64,000 bases of DNA from Odontesthes bonariensis (Eukaryota; Chordata; Actinopteri; Atheriniformes; Atherinopsidae): the NCBI RefSeq assembly GCF_027942865.1, contig NC_134522.1, positions 36,431,649-36,495,648 of the forward strand. Direction: 5' to 3'. Position 1 is the first letter of the stretch. Every line of letters begins with the position of its first letter. The position numbers and the translations under genes are program-made. The notes beneath the pieces were generated by a model. The model did not search any database and had not been told where the DNA came from. It saw only the letters and a list, made by a program, of their open reading frames with translations. Positions 24,458-40,054 of this stretch are shown here, piece after piece.

Positions 24458-27400
24458 TCAACGGCGTGGGGGGCGAATCAAACGTCCAGTGCGGCTCCGC
24501 CGAATTTGAGAGTGCGGAACCGCCCCCTCAGTGGCTGTCTGTGGGGCTCCCCTGCGGCATGGTCGAGGGGCAGGAGGAACGGAAAGGGGGGGCCTAGTCA
24601 GAGGCCGTCCCCGTTTTGGGGGCTGCGCCAACTCAACTGGCCTGGCCAGATCAAGGTGAGCTGGTTTAAGGCGGTCCACAGAAATACACTCCGGTTTGCC
24701 CCCAATGTCCACCACAAAGTGCTTGTCCCCAGTTTCCACAACACGGAAAGGGCCCTCGTAAGGCGGACGGAGAGGTCCGCGGTGCCCATCCACACGAATG
24801 AAAACATACCCAGCAGACTGTAGGCCACTGGGAACGTGAGAGTTTGGTAGACCATGGCAGGAGGTAGCAAGTGGAGCAAACAGCTTGGCATTGTCTAACA
24901 GGCTGGAGCGCTGGAGTGTGGCTGACCAAGGGGTCGTGGTGCTGGGGACGAAATCCCCGGGGACCCACAGTGGCTGACCGTAGACCAGCTCTGCGGAGGA
25001 GGCCTGGAGGTCTTCCTTCGGCGCTGTCCTGATGCCCAGCATGACCCATGGGAGCTTGTCAGCCCAGGAACTGTCCTTCAGGCTGGCACGCAGGGAGGCT
25101 TTCATGGACCTGTGAAATCGTTCACAGAGGCCATTGCTCTGGGGGTCGTAGGCCGTGGTGCGGTGGAGTTTAACTCCCAAGCTCCCTGCGACAGCGTTCC
25201 AAAGCTCGGAAGTAAACTGTGCGCCACGGTCTGAGGAGATGTCTGAAGGGGCGCCAAAACGGGACACCCAGGTGCCAATAAATGCCCGTGCCACGTCCGC
25301 TGATGTTATGGATGACAGTGGAACAGCCTCTGCCCACCGTGTGGTCCTGTCGACCATAGTGAGTACATGAGTGTAACCCTGCGAGGGTGGAAGTGGGCCA
25401 ACTAGGTCAATGTTGACGTGGTCGAAACGTCGTTCAGGCACTTGAAATTGTTCCAGTGGCGCTTTGGTGTGGCGGTGTACTTTGGCACGTTGGCACTCTA
25501 CACAGGTGTTCGCCCAGTCCCTCACGTCCTTTTTAAGTCCGTGCCACACAAACTTTGCTGCCACCAGCCGTTGTGAGGCCTTGGTTCCGGGGTGTGAGAG
25601 GCTATGGATGGCGTCGAAAACAGGCCGCCTCCACTTCGCAGGCACAACAGGCCTAGGGGAGCCCATAGAGATGTCGCAAAGCAGAGTGGTGCCAGCGTCG
25701 TCGAATGCCACATCCTGAAGCTGCAGCCCAGTAGCGGATGAACGGCAAGCCTGCACGTCCGGGTCTGTGGCCTGCTCCGTTGCCATGCTGCCATAGTCCA
25801 AACCGAGGTGGACCGCCCCCGCAACAGCACGGGAGAGGCAGTCTGCAACCTGGTTGTGCTTCCCAGAAAGGTATGCAATGTCCGTCGTGAACTCTGAGAT
25901 GTAAGTCAGCTGCCGCTGTTGCCTGCCGGACCATGGCTGAGTGACTTTGGACATGGCGAAGGTCAGAGGCTTGTGGTCCACAAAAACGGTGAACTGGCGT
26001 CCTTCCAGCAGTGAACGAAAGTGTCGGATGGCGAGGTACACTCCAAGTAGCTCCCGGTCAAAAGTGCTATACTTCCGTTCACTGGGACGTAACTGCCTGC
26101 TGAAAAAGGCGAGAGGCTGCCAAGCATTACCCACCCACTGCTCGTAAACCGCACCGACCGCGTAGTCCGAGGCGTCCGTGGTAAGTGCGATTGGGGCAGA
26201 GGAGGCGGGATGGGCCAACATGGCAGCCTTAGCCAGGGCTGTCTTAGCGTCTACAAAAGCCTTGTCTCTTTCCGGGTTCCAGTCCACAGTGTGCTTAGGC
26301 TTGGCACCTTTCAGAGGCTCGTACAGGGGATGCATGGTTTGGGCAGCCCTGGGGAGAAAACGGTGGTAAAAGTTAACCATGCCAAGGAACTCCTGTAAGG
26401 CTCTGACAGTGACTGGGCGTGGAAAAGTGGTGATGGCTTCCACTTTTGACGGAAGGGGAACAACCCCGTCCTTCGTGACTCTGTGCCCCAGAAAGTCTAT
26501 GGTGGACCGACCGAACTCGCACTTGGCTGGATTGATGATGAGCCCGTGCTCGGTAAGTCACTCGAACAGAGTGCGAAGGTGCGAAAGGTGCTCTGGAGGT
26601 GATGAACTGGCCACGAGGATGTCGTCAAGGTACACAAACAGAAAAGGCAAATCCCGTAACACAGAGTCCATGAGCCGCTGGAATGTTTGAGCAGCATTTT
26701 TGAGCCCAAATGGTGTGCGCAGGAACTCAAACAAACCAAACGGTGTGATTACAGCTGTTTTTGGAATGTCGCGAGGGTGTACGGGCACTTGATGGTATCC
26801 ACTGATCAGGTCCACCTTCGAAAACATGACCTTACCAGCTAGGTGCGCTGAAAAATCCTGGATGTGCGGCACTGGGTAGCGGTCAGGCGTTGTCGCGTCG
26901 TTGAGCCGTCGGTAGTCCCCGCAAGGACGCCAGCCCCCCCCTGGTTTGGGGACGAGGTGTGGGGGAGAGGCCCAAGGACTGTTGGAGCGTCGAACAATCC
27001 CCAGGCGCTCCATGGACTCGAACTCTGTCTTGGCTACGGCAAGCTTGTTCGGCTCGAGGCGTCGAGCGCGGGCGTACACAGGTGGGCCAGTGGTGTCGAT
27101 GTGGTGCTCTACACCGTGCTTGGCTGTAGAAGAGGAGAAAGTGGGCTGGGTGAGTGCTGGAAACTCGGCGAGCAGCCGTTGGAAACTGTCCGTGACAGAG
27201 AGCAGGCTGGAGAGGTGTTCTGCGCCAGAGTCGCTGAGCGCGCAGGCATAAGAACAGAAAGTGACGGCGTCGATCAAGCGCTGATTTTTAACGTCCACTA
27301 ACAGTCCAAATGCACACAAAAAATCTGATCCTAAGAGGGGAACAGCGACTTTGGCAGTCACAAAGTCCCAGCCGAAGCATTGGCCGTCAAAACACAGTTC

Positions 27401-27694
27401 AACATGCCTTGTGCCGTATGTACGGATAGGGCTTCCATTGGCGGCTTCCATGGGGGGGCCGTGGGTGTCAGCCACCACGTCCACCTGTGAAGCAGGAAGT
27501 AGACTCCGCTGTGCCCCTGTGTCGCAGAGGAATCTCCGGCCGGAGATGGAGTCGTGGATGAAGAGCAGCCCGCCGGCATGGCCGACGCTCACGGCCACTA
27601 GTGAGCGCCGGCCTTGGCGTTTCCCGCTCCACTGAAGCTGCATGGAGAGCGGCATCGTTTGGCCTTGGGGCCAAACCTGGCATGGTAGTAGCAC
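24458..27694 (-). pseudogene. pol: Gypsy pol polyprotein, one in-frame stop
   Basis: One continuous reading frame runs from 27694 down to 24458 with a single TGA at 26558-26560. In order it encodes an aspartic protease (FLCDTGAQRS at about residue 55-64), a reverse transcriptase (GDYRRLN, FSKVDLISGYHQ, and the YLDD active site at about 26640), RNase H (TTDASDYAVGAV and FSRQLRPSERKYSTFDREL), and an integrase with an HHCC zinc region (HSLSHPG ... CVECQRAK) and the D, D, E residues in NIDLVGPLP, SSDRGAQFTS and GLCERFHRSM. The first codon of the open frame is GTG and lies inside gag. Pol is in the -1 frame relative to gag with a 97-base overlap, so it is presumably made by -1 frameshifting. The stop falls just after the RT catalytic motif, so the product would lack RNase H and integrase. 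Confidence 0.93.
26558..26560 (-). other. In-frame TGA stop in Gypsy pol
   Basis: Reading is open on both sides in the same frame, and homology to reverse transcriptase continues across it. This is the only visible lesion in pol, a point change rather than an indel. Confidence 0.9.
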
Positions 27695-28290
27695 ACACCT
27701 GAAGACTGCTGCCGACGCGGGGCTGCTGCTGCGATGAGCATGTGATCATCGGATATTTCTGATACAGCAACAGCACCAGCAGGAAGAAGGGCAGCTGCGC
27801 AGGGCTGTTGACTAGCCAGGAAACACTTGTCAGCCTCAGCAGCCAGTTCTCTACAATCAGTGCTGGCAGTGTTGGCCAAAGCAGCTCTCACATGAGCAGG
27901 CAGTTGGCGCAGGAAAAGGTGGAGGAAAAGGAAATCTGGCTTGTTGTCACCGAGCAGATCGAGCATTCGGTCCATTAGCTCTGAGGGCTTGCTGTCACCG
28001 AGCCCTTGAAGAGAGAAAAGCCTGCTAGCCCTCTCTGTGTCAGATAGTTCGAATGTTTTCAGTAAGTATTCTTTCAGAGTTTCATACTTTCTCGTCAGAG
28101 GAGGACGTTTAAGAAGGCTCACTACTCTCGATGCCGTAGAACTTCCGAGAGCAGATACCACATAGTAGTATTTCGTTTCGTCGGCCGTTATCTGACGCAA
28201 GGCAAACTGTGCCTCAGTCTGAGCGAACCAGGCAGAAGAAGACGATTCCCAGAATTCGGGGAGCTTGAGAGACACAGCGTTTGCGGTCAT
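27598..28290 (-). CDS. gag: Gypsy gag protein
   Basis: Structural protein of the retrotransposon, forming the cytoplasmic particle in which reverse transcription occurs. The first ATG in frame is at 28290, 28 bases inside the primer-binding site, giving about 230 codons. The N-terminal half has the LPEFW...WFAQTEAQFALR block and a capsid-like region (LRQLPAHVRAAL). Near the C-terminus there is a single zinc-knuckle-like group CYYHARFGPKAKRCRSPC (C, H, C, C), as in CsRn1-type elements. The frame is intact. It overlaps pol by about 97 bases. Confidence 0.88.
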   Translation of the reverse strand: MTANAVSLKLPEFWESSSSAWFAQTEAQFALRQITADETKYYYVVSALGSSTASRVVSLLKRPPLTRKYETLKEYLLKTFELSDTERASRLFSLQGLGDSKPSELMDRMLDLLGDNKPDFLFLHLFLRQLPAHVRAALANTASTDCRELAAEADKCFLASQQPCAAALLPAGAVAVSEISDDHMLIAAAAPRRQQSSGVCYYHARFGPKAKRCRSPCSFSGAGNAKAGAH

Positions 28291-28317
28291 GGCGATCTGG
28301 ATACGTCCAGTAAACAA

Positions 28318-28332
28318 ACGTCGGGGTCACCA
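28318..28332 (-). promoter_or_regulatory. Primer-binding site, tRNA-Trp type
   Basis: On the minus strand TGGTGACCCCGACGT follows the 5' LTR after one base. It is complementary to the 3' end of eukaryotic tRNA-Trp (which ends ..GUCGGGGUCACCA), the primer reported for CsRn1-like Gypsy elements. Confidence 0.85.
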
Positions 28333-28333
28333 G

Positions 28334-28625
28334 TGTGGAAGTTGTTTTTAGGCGAAAAGATGAGCCGAAAACTTCTCACAAGACTCTGTGAGTCGCGTTT
28401 ATTAACTGACAAAAACTAACAGTTCCAACTGACAAAAACTGACAGTTCCAACTGACAGCTCGCGCATCAACAGAACAGCTGTTATCATGAAACGTCACCG
28501 GATCTCTTAAAGAGACCGCAACTATTAAATGCATCAAAACATTAAAGACGATGAACCAACAACATAACAGATAACAGAACACATATAAGAAAGTGAATTA
28601 TGCCGTCAGTGTTGAGAGCACTACA
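28334..28625 (-). repeat. Gypsy 5' LTR
   Basis: Length 292 bp, TG...CA ends (plus strand tgtggaag ... cactaca). Matches the 24093-24412 LTR almost base for base except one missing 23-base unit and small indels. It would carry the promoter of the element. Confidence 0.92.
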
Positions 28626-28629
28626 ACCC

Positions 28630-28790
28630 CCTACTTTCTCTTTTTATGCCTTCCCCTACCACATTTCCTAACCCTAAAGGTCACAAGACCCGAGCCCTAA
28701 TCCTAAATCTGAACCTCCTTGCCACGTTTTGAAAGATCAATTTCAATAATTTTAATAATTTTTCCCAAAAATTTATTTTATTAAGTTTTT
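28630..28790. repeat. 165-bp repeat unit, right of Gypsy insertion
   Basis: Contains ctaccacatttcctaaccc, gtcacaagacccgagcccta, gccacgttttgaaa and taataattttaataattttt in the same order as the left block. Confidence 0.75.
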
Positions 28791-28799
28791 ACAGCCCTC

Positions 28800-29260
28800 A
28801 CTGTACAATCGTTCAACCCCACTTTGCAGCCACTTCAGAAGTTAGGTAGGGTGATTAAAACTGGTGCTGTTAAAAAACACACATAGTGGTCAGACACAGC
28901 CAGGTCCACAATAGAGGACACACCCACGGACAGGCCATAGGTTATGAGCAGGTCCAGGCTGTGTCCCCTGCTGTGGGTCCGAGGTGTTAGCAACGTGTAG
29001 ATTAAAATCAGCAGTTATTAGAATCCTGTTGTAGGTGGTGTGAATGATTGATAGGAATTCAGAGAATTCATAGATAAAAGAAGTGGAATACTGGGTTGGT
29101 CTGTAGACCGTTATGCAAAGAATTGGATGGCTGCTAAAAACAAAGGCATGATGCTCAAATGAAGAGTAGCTGTTAAAATAAACTTTGTTTGAGGACATTG
29201 TGGTTTGTGTTATTGATCCAGTTCCAGAATCTTTCTTGTCTCTCATGTATTTCTAACTCT
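28800..29260 (-). pseudogene. LINE apurinic-like endonuclease fragment
   Basis: The minus-strand frame (29246 to about 28950) contains ITVYRPTQYSTSFIYEFSEFLSII and ILITADFNLHVANTSD, the YRP and (G)DFN-H motifs of the endonuclease domain of L2/CR1-type LINEs. The G of GDFN is changed to A. The frame breaks after about 28970. No RT follows, so it is an isolated 5' fragment. Confidence 0.75.
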
Positions 29261-29269
29261 GGACCTGCC

Positions 29270-29639
29270 TCTGCTATAAATAAATGAGCATTTATTTTAA
29301 GTATTAAATTCATGTCCCATTGGTTTAATTGGGTTTTCCTTAACTATTTTTACGGCTTGTGAAAATGTAAGGATGTTTTAGGTCACATATGTGCAGAAGC
29401 ATTGGAAATGGTAAACAGTTTTGCAATCTTTAAGCGCTACCATATATTTTTATTTATTTAGCAGAAATAGAGTTTCCTTTACAACGAAACTGTGGTACCT
29501 TGTCAGAGAACCACATTTTGAATCTTGTAATATACTTCAACATTTTTTATTTGCTCTTTTTTTTGCCATGTTTTTATAGTGAACAAAGAGAAAACTAAAT
29601 AAAACTAGTAATAAAACTGAAAAATAAAAATAGGAGGAG
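29270..29639. other. AT-rich spacer, nothing recognised
   Basis: No repeat end, RNA gene or coding segment that I can support. Confidence 0.4.
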
Positions 29640-29985
29640 GGCAACAACCCAGCAGCAGGACTGCTACCTCCTCCTTTGTGGAAGGAGGAACAGGAGGAGC
29701 GCTGCCTGCAGAATGACCTCCAGCTGCCACTAACATGCATGTTTCTGCTCAAACTGTCAGAAACAGACTCCATGAGGGGGGTATGAGGGTCCGACGTCCA
29801 CAGGTGGGGCTTCTGCTCACAGCCCAACACCGTGCAGGGAGATTGGGATTTACCAGAGAACACCATGACTGGCAGATTGGCCCTGTGTTCTTCACAGATG
29901 AGAGCAGGTTCACACTGAGCACATGTGACAGAGGTGACAGAGTCTGGAGACGGCGTGGAGAAGGTTCTGCTGCCTGCAGCATCCT
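29640..29985 (+). pseudogene. Tc1-like transposase fragment
   Basis: The frame from 29735 reads SAQTVRNRLHEGGMRVRRPQVG, then LTAQHRAGRLGFTREHHDWQ and VFFTDESRFTLS..DRGDRVWRRRGE. These are the second helix-turn-helix end and the first catalytic aspartate region (DESRF) of Tc1-family transposases. A frame change around 29715 separates it from an upstream piece (DCYLLLCGRRNRRS, about 29655-29705). The remaining DDE part and both terminal repeats are absent, so it is an internal relic. Confidence 0.85.
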
Positions 29986-30505
29986 CCATAGGTGCCGACG
30001 AGGAGCAAGCAGCAGAGGAGCTGGGGCCCAGCAGAGGAGTGGAAGCCAGGAGAACAGACAGACACCAGAGACGCTGAGGCAGAGCACGTGGTCGGGGACA
30101 GAAGGCGGGTAAGTTCACCGGGAGGAGGGCAGCTCAGAAGCAGGGTTAGATGGAAGATGACTGGTCCTCCTACTGAACTGAACTACAGTCATCCAGAAAA
30201 GAAACTAAAAAGCAAGCTCCAGCAGAACAGCATGTGTGATTAGGGATTAAGAAGATCACAGGTTTGAGGGTGAAAGAGGATCACACCTGGTAGATAGAGT
30301 CAATGACCTGAACATAGATTTCAATAGTTTAATCACAGATCAACAGTCAGCATCCTCCTCACCTGCCTCCAGCAACACAAACTAACACCCTACCTGTACC
30401 TACACCCTCTCTGTCCTCCTCTACATCCACCTCTGACATGTCAACATGCACCCCAGTGGATGGATCTTTGCCAAAGTAAATACATTTAAAAATCACAGCC
30501 TAACC
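29986..30505. other. Spacer, no recognised gene
   Basis: G/A-rich then mixed sequence following the Tc1 relic. I see no homology to the rest of a transposase and no host exon. Confidence 0.4.
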
Positions 30506-30512
30506 CAAAACT

Positions 30513-30788
30513 TTGTCTGTCAACAAGATGAGACAGAACACACTGTTGTTGTGCTGCATTCTTGAGGAAGCTAAGGTCATTTATGATCTTTATGTTCTGC
30601 AGTCTGGGCTGGACAATGCAATGTGCTTTGCAGCCACGTGTTGGGGCAGCAGCATTAGAGCCAGAGAATCAAAGAAACTGATAAAGAAGGCTGGCTCTGT
30701 TCATCATAAGTTGATGAACAGGACCCAGCCAAACCTGTCAGCAGCCCTGGCTGTCCTGACCTGTAGTCCCCAGAGAATAGTAGTTTAG
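30513..30788 (+). pseudogene. Rex1-like LINE reverse transcriptase C-terminal relic
   Basis: The segment CFAATCWGSSIRARESKKLIKKAGSV (about 30630-30710) matches the region after the RT domain in Rex1/Babar LINEs, where a conserved CWG is followed by a K-rich helix. Flanking sequence is too decayed to extend it. Confidence 0.6.
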
Positions 30789-31399
30789 AATAGAAGGAAC
30801 TTATTCCAACTTTTTGCGCATGGAGCAGACATCTCAGTTATTCTCAGTCACTGCATGTAAATGATGCTCAGCTCTGTACCAGGTGACATGTTCTCGCTGG
30901 AATTAATCAGTGAATTCAGGTATGTAACTGGAGCGCTGTCATTGATATCTGTAATTGCAATTATTAATGTTGCATATGATGCCAGCGTCCAAAAGAAACA
31001 TGGGCTCTGTGGAGAGCTCCGCTCCCGCTGGCTGCTGTGACAGGTCACTGGCGCTGTATTTCTGCTCAATCTAACATGTTTCAGACTCGCCTGTTTTACA
31101 TTAATACCTGTATCTAGATATTTAGATACTTTAAAATCACGTAAAATCTGAGGCTTTGATGTTTTCTGCTGTTTTCACTATGGTATGGTATGGTATGATA
31201 TGGTATGTTTTTATTATCTTATATTATCTGACCAATCTGTGTATTTTAATGTGGAGATGCACTGGAAACAGCTCCACTTACTCATTCAGATGCAAAACAA
31301 GGGCAAACTTCTCTCTGACAAACTTCAAAAGCGTATTTGTGCCGGCATATCATTAGTGCAAAATGTTTTGGGTAAAAAAACAGGCTATTAAAGGAATTG

Positions 31400-31566
31400 T
31401 CATAAAAGCGGGATGTTTGAAAAAATATATATATACCGTCATTTTGACCATAGGAGGAAAAAGTGTCGGAATGATGGGATGTTTGATAGAAAATGAAGTG
31501 TTGCCGTTCCGACAATTTGAGGCCCATATATTCGACTGGTGGGATGTTGGAATGTCAGCATGTAAC
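31400..31566 (+). repeat. Partial copy of the 40903-42477 transposon (right end)
   Basis: Contains cggaatgatgggatgttt, ccgttccgacaattt and the terminus ggaatgtcagcatgtaacc, which match the right end of the element at 40903-42477. No left end was found nearby. Confidence 0.6.
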
Positions 31567-31569
31567 CGT

Positions 31570-32230
31570 TTACGAGCTGAAGCTCATCATGTTAGCCCAA
31601 CCCAGTCTCACAGAAAAACGTGTAATAGCTACGTTGGTCCACAAGGGAAACGTAGTATTGTCACAATTTGGCCCCCAAAATTGGGACAATACTATGTTTT
31701 ATTTGGCCTATTCATTTACATCGCCTTGCAACCAGGTCACGTGACTATCAAGTTTCCCTCAGCAAAAAAAAGAAAAAGGCCGACTGTTGGCCTATTTTCT
31801 GTGAAAAACACAACATTTTAAGAAAGCATCTGCATTTCGATGGCATTTCCAGCGATAACTATGCATAATATTTTCATAATATTCGTTCAGGGAATGTAGA
31901 CGATCTTTCGTTTTATTTCGCCGTAGATTTTAGTATATCCTCAAAAAAACGTAAGAATTTTTTTTAGAAATAGCCACACTATATCTACGTGGAGCATGCG
32001 CCAGTGGCTGAGGCACGGCAACCCAACTAGGACAATGCGAAGGAATTTAGGCTAACGTGAAGGATCAAAGATAATAATAAAAGTATATCTATTCACCCGA
32101 TTTGACTGTTATCAGTCTATTCAATAGACGTTTTCAGCACACATCAGTCCCATTTATATGGGCTAGTAGGGGCCTACTAAACCTACTGGTAGATTCAGGA
32201 GGCTGTTATCAACCATTTCTATCAGTGGGC
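31570..32230. other. Repeat-rich spacer, class unknown
   Basis: Contains a phrase typical of dispersed repeats (cagtctcacagaaaaacgtg) and an inverted pair, gtagtattgtcacaattt / aattgggacaatactatg, near 31650-31695. No coding function is supported. Confidence 0.35.
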
Positions 32231-32239
32231 CATTGTTTC

Positions 32240-32530
32240 AGTGAGCCAGTAGGGGGAGAAGGCCTGTTGGACAAGGCCCACCACCCTCTGCACAACACCT
32301 CCATCAGGCAGTTCAGTGGCAGGCTGCTGTCTCAATCCTGCTCCACCAACAGACTCAAGAACTCTTTTGGCCCTGTGGCAATCAGGCTGTACAACAGCTC
32401 TCAGTGATGGTACTTGTATGGCCACTTTATATTTTTAGATAGTTTATAGTTGTTTAAAAAAATGTTTTTATTGTAATGTTTTGCTACTGGATGCTTTAAT
32501 TTCCTATTTTCCTACAGCTCTATTTCCTAA
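32240..32530 (+). pseudogene. LINE 3' coding end
   Basis: The frame to 32407 ends with LLDKAHHPLHNTSIRQFSGRLLSQ and RLKNSFGPVAIRLYNSSQ then a stop, the C-terminal block shared by a group of fish LINEs. An AT-rich 3' UTR leads into the (ATCT)n tract. Confidence 0.6.
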
Positions 32531-32533
32531 TTT

Positions 32534-32651
<118 letters not shown>

Positions 32652-32669
32652 AGGAAAATAGGAAATAAA

Positions 32670-33600
32670 CACATTCACAGACAGTCTAAAGGGCTGCAAG
32701 GCTAAGACTAGGCTGAACAGATGTTTTACAGACATCTGTATATAAGAAAGTGTTAATAAAGGGGTGAAGAAGGTCCTGTCTGCACTCAGATGGGAGCTAA
32801 GATGACTGATGGGAGCAGGAGAAGACAAGCAGGGTCTGAAATGATGGCACATGTTAGTGGAAAGATTAATGAGATGACATAAACACATCTCTAAGCTATG
32901 CAGATTCCATCAAAGCATCCACTGCAGAACAGGGCGTGTTAGTGGTTGAACTATGGGATGTCTGATGCAGGCAACAGTAAAGGCTCTGGAAGGAGTCAGA
33001 AAAATGAGACGGATGGAAGCGGTGGCAGAGGCTGACCACGGGCAGGTGGAGGAAAGGTGAGAGAACAGCAGTCAGTGTGTCTGGATAAAAGAACAGGAGA
33101 ACAAGTAGAACAAAGTCAACAATTGAAGAAGACTCTCGTAGGTAGTTATAGGAATGAACTTTTCTTTTTCCTGAGTAACGACGGGCAGGAGATCCTCATG
33201 GAAAAAAAGATGAACATGGAGAGGCGAGGACGTCTGGGAATTTTGGAACAAATAAATGTTTCATGAATCATCATCATCATATAGAATGAATAATGAAACC
33301 CATATTTCATTATTTTTCATACAGGTTCTGGTTTTGGATGATCCAAATGAAAAAGAAGAAAGCTCAGATGGCCTTTTTGCATTTTCACCAACCAAATAAA
33401 GTCTCCACAAATCCTAAAATGTGTTTTAAAGACTCTGTGCCCTCTTCAGAATAATCATGTCCAGATTTGAGCAGTCTGACTCTTGTAGTTTCAGGACCTA
33501 AACTTGTGTGAAACATGCAGTGAAATGGCCCTGAAAAAGAACTAAAACCTGTTGTTTTTTCACTGTCTGGACGTGTGGGGGCAGTGTTACACCGTCGCCC
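32670..33600. other. Spacer upstream of dkc1, nothing recognised
   Basis: No repeat family or exon could be assigned. The last part (33400-33600) rises in GC toward the dkc1 start. Confidence 0.4.
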
Positions 33601-33689
33601 TGCCGACACTGCGCGGCTCAGGAGCCAGAAGAAGAAGGAGCTGTGGCTGTAGTTAGGCGGCAGCTGCGCGTTCACTCTTTCAGTAGAAG
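33600..33689 (+). promoter_or_regulatory. dkc1 5' UTR and core promoter region
   Basis: GC-rich sequence (ctgccgacactgcgcggctc) immediately precedes the start codon. A pyrimidine run (cactctttc, about 33673-33681) lies just upstream and could be a TOP-like transcription start. No TATA box is seen. Placement of the transcription start is inferred. Confidence 0.45.
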
Positions 33690-38711
<5,022 letters not shown>

Positions 38712-38838
38712 ACAGGTGAACCGGTGAACGAGAAGCTTTGGTCTCACTCTCTTCACTTTATTTGTACAGTCTCGTCTTATCCCGTCTGCCACCTGGAAAC
38801 CATCTCTGCACGCTGTATTTAAGGATGTATATTCCTGA

Positions 38839-38844
38839 AATAAA
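38839..38844 (+). terminator. dkc1 polyadenylation signal (proximal)
   Basis: AATAAA about 130 bases after the stop codon. A second AATAAA at 39144-39149, followed by a T/G-rich stretch, could serve a longer 3' UTR. Confidence 0.7.
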
Positions 38845-39500
38845 GCTGGAAGGGAGGGCGGCAGAAAAATCATCTGTGGAAGACTTTGACAAACATTTCT
38901 GAATCCACAAAGAACCGGGACTATGAAGCAGCTAGAATCCAACACCGACCAAACTGGAAATCATTCCTCTCCAACAGGTCCAGCTGCTGGTCCTGTCACT
39001 TCCCGGGTGTTCAGACTGATAAAGAGGGGAAAACGGAGCCGTCTCACCTGCTCTGAGACGAACTCGAGATGAACTAATTTTCTTTGTGAAACGGTATAAT
39101 GTCCCTCTTCAAACATTTGATATGTTTTCTATGTTTTATTGTAAATAAAATATCAATTCATATTTGCAAAGTGTTGCCTTCTGTTTTTTCCGTTTAATAC
39201 AGGATCCTGTTTGGGATCTTAGCATGAGCCGCTTTCGGACAGAGCCGTTCTAAGAACCAGTGTTAATTTCGTCAACCAGGATGATGACGAAAATATTTCG
39301 TTAACGGCCCTTTTTCCCGTGACGAGACGATGATGTACCAAATTGCTTCCAGAAAATAAAAATGATGAGAATAAAAAATTATTTTCGTTAACGAGACGAA
39401 ATTTACAAGCCATGGACGAATGGACATTAAAAAATGTAATTGTTTATAATTAATTTGTAATTGTTAATATAAGTGTTTCTTGAACTTCATAGAAGATTAC

Positions 39501-40054
39501 TAGCCTGGCGACGCCATCCTACGTACTTCTGCCCAAAGATTTTGGCTCCGCACAGTCTGGCCAAATCTCCCTACCTCGGTTCGCTCAGTGTTTTGCCAAT
39601 CAGCAAACAGTTGGGAGTGGTGACGCTGAACTCACGCGCGGAGTCCATTGTAGACCATATTTTTGTAGTTCAACCGCAGCGGCAATAAACATGGCGACGG
39701 AATAACACTAGAAGCTATCCATGAAGTTGTCTCAACTCTGGAGAGCATTACACAATTAAAACAAGAGCAAGAGGAATGCCTCGTCAATTTTGTTAGTGGC
39801 AAGGATGTCGTAGCTCTCCTTCCAACTGGCTTTGGGAAAAGTTTGATTTATCAAATGGTACCTGGAAGCGTGATTCGCGAGCAAGCGTGAACCTCGGCGC
39901 ATAACCTACGTCCTTTCTAAACATTACTGATTAGTTAAGGGAACTCCAATGAATTTAAGTTGCTGAGTAAGTTCCCACCCTCCATGGAAACGGATTCCTC
40001 TTGGGTTTTTCCAGACTGTTTGACGGCGTCAACAGTCGGCTTTCGCCCAGGCTA
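39501..40054 (+). mobile_element. RecQ-fragment DNA transposon, copy 1
   Basis: Starts TAGCCTGGCGAC and ends with the inverse GTC..TCGCCCAGGCTA, flanked by a perfect 9-base target duplication gaagattac (39492-39500 and 40055-40063). It contains a helicase N-terminal fragment. A second family member with its own 9-base duplication is at 54351-54919. No transposase is visible; the 9-bp duplication is of the length seen in Mutator-like or Merlin-like elements. Confidence 0.88.
39715..39893 (+). pseudogene. RecQ-like helicase N-terminal fragment (copy 1)
   Basis: The frame reads LKQEQEECLVNFVSGKDVVALLPTGFGKSLIYQMVPG. This is the start of a RecQ-type DNA helicase: the Q-motif-like F/Q..Q..C/A region, then motif I (Walker A, LLPTGFGKS) and IYQ. 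In complete RecQ proteins about 300 more residues with motifs Ia-VI follow; here the sequence leaves homology after IREQA and stops. The upstream ATG frame is broken. It is a fragment carried by a transposon, not a cellular gene. Confidence 0.8.

Larger units (their letters stand above)
24093..28625 (-). mobile_element. Ty3/Gypsy LTR retrotransposon (CsRn1-like), nearly intact
   Basis: A 4.5-kb element oriented right to left: 5' LTR 28334-28625, tRNA-Trp-type primer-binding site, gag, pol (protease, RT, RNase H, integrase), a polypurine run, 3' LTR 24093-24412. A 4-base target duplication ACCC flanks it (24089-24092, 28626-28629), and the host 165-bp repeat is continuous across it. The tRNA-Trp primer and the order and style of domains fit the CsRn1 clade. 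Coding capacity is broken by only one in-frame stop in pol, so the copy is fairly young; the two LTRs are alike apart from small indels. Confidence 0.95.

Noticed and set aside
24506..27635. Plus-strand open frames across the Gypsy element
   Set aside because: Antisense shadows of gag and pol, which have clear domains on the minus strand.
39720..39890. A cellular RecQ helicase gene
   Set aside because: Only the first motifs are present, the upstream frame is broken, and the piece lies inside an element with inverted ends and a 9-bp target duplication.
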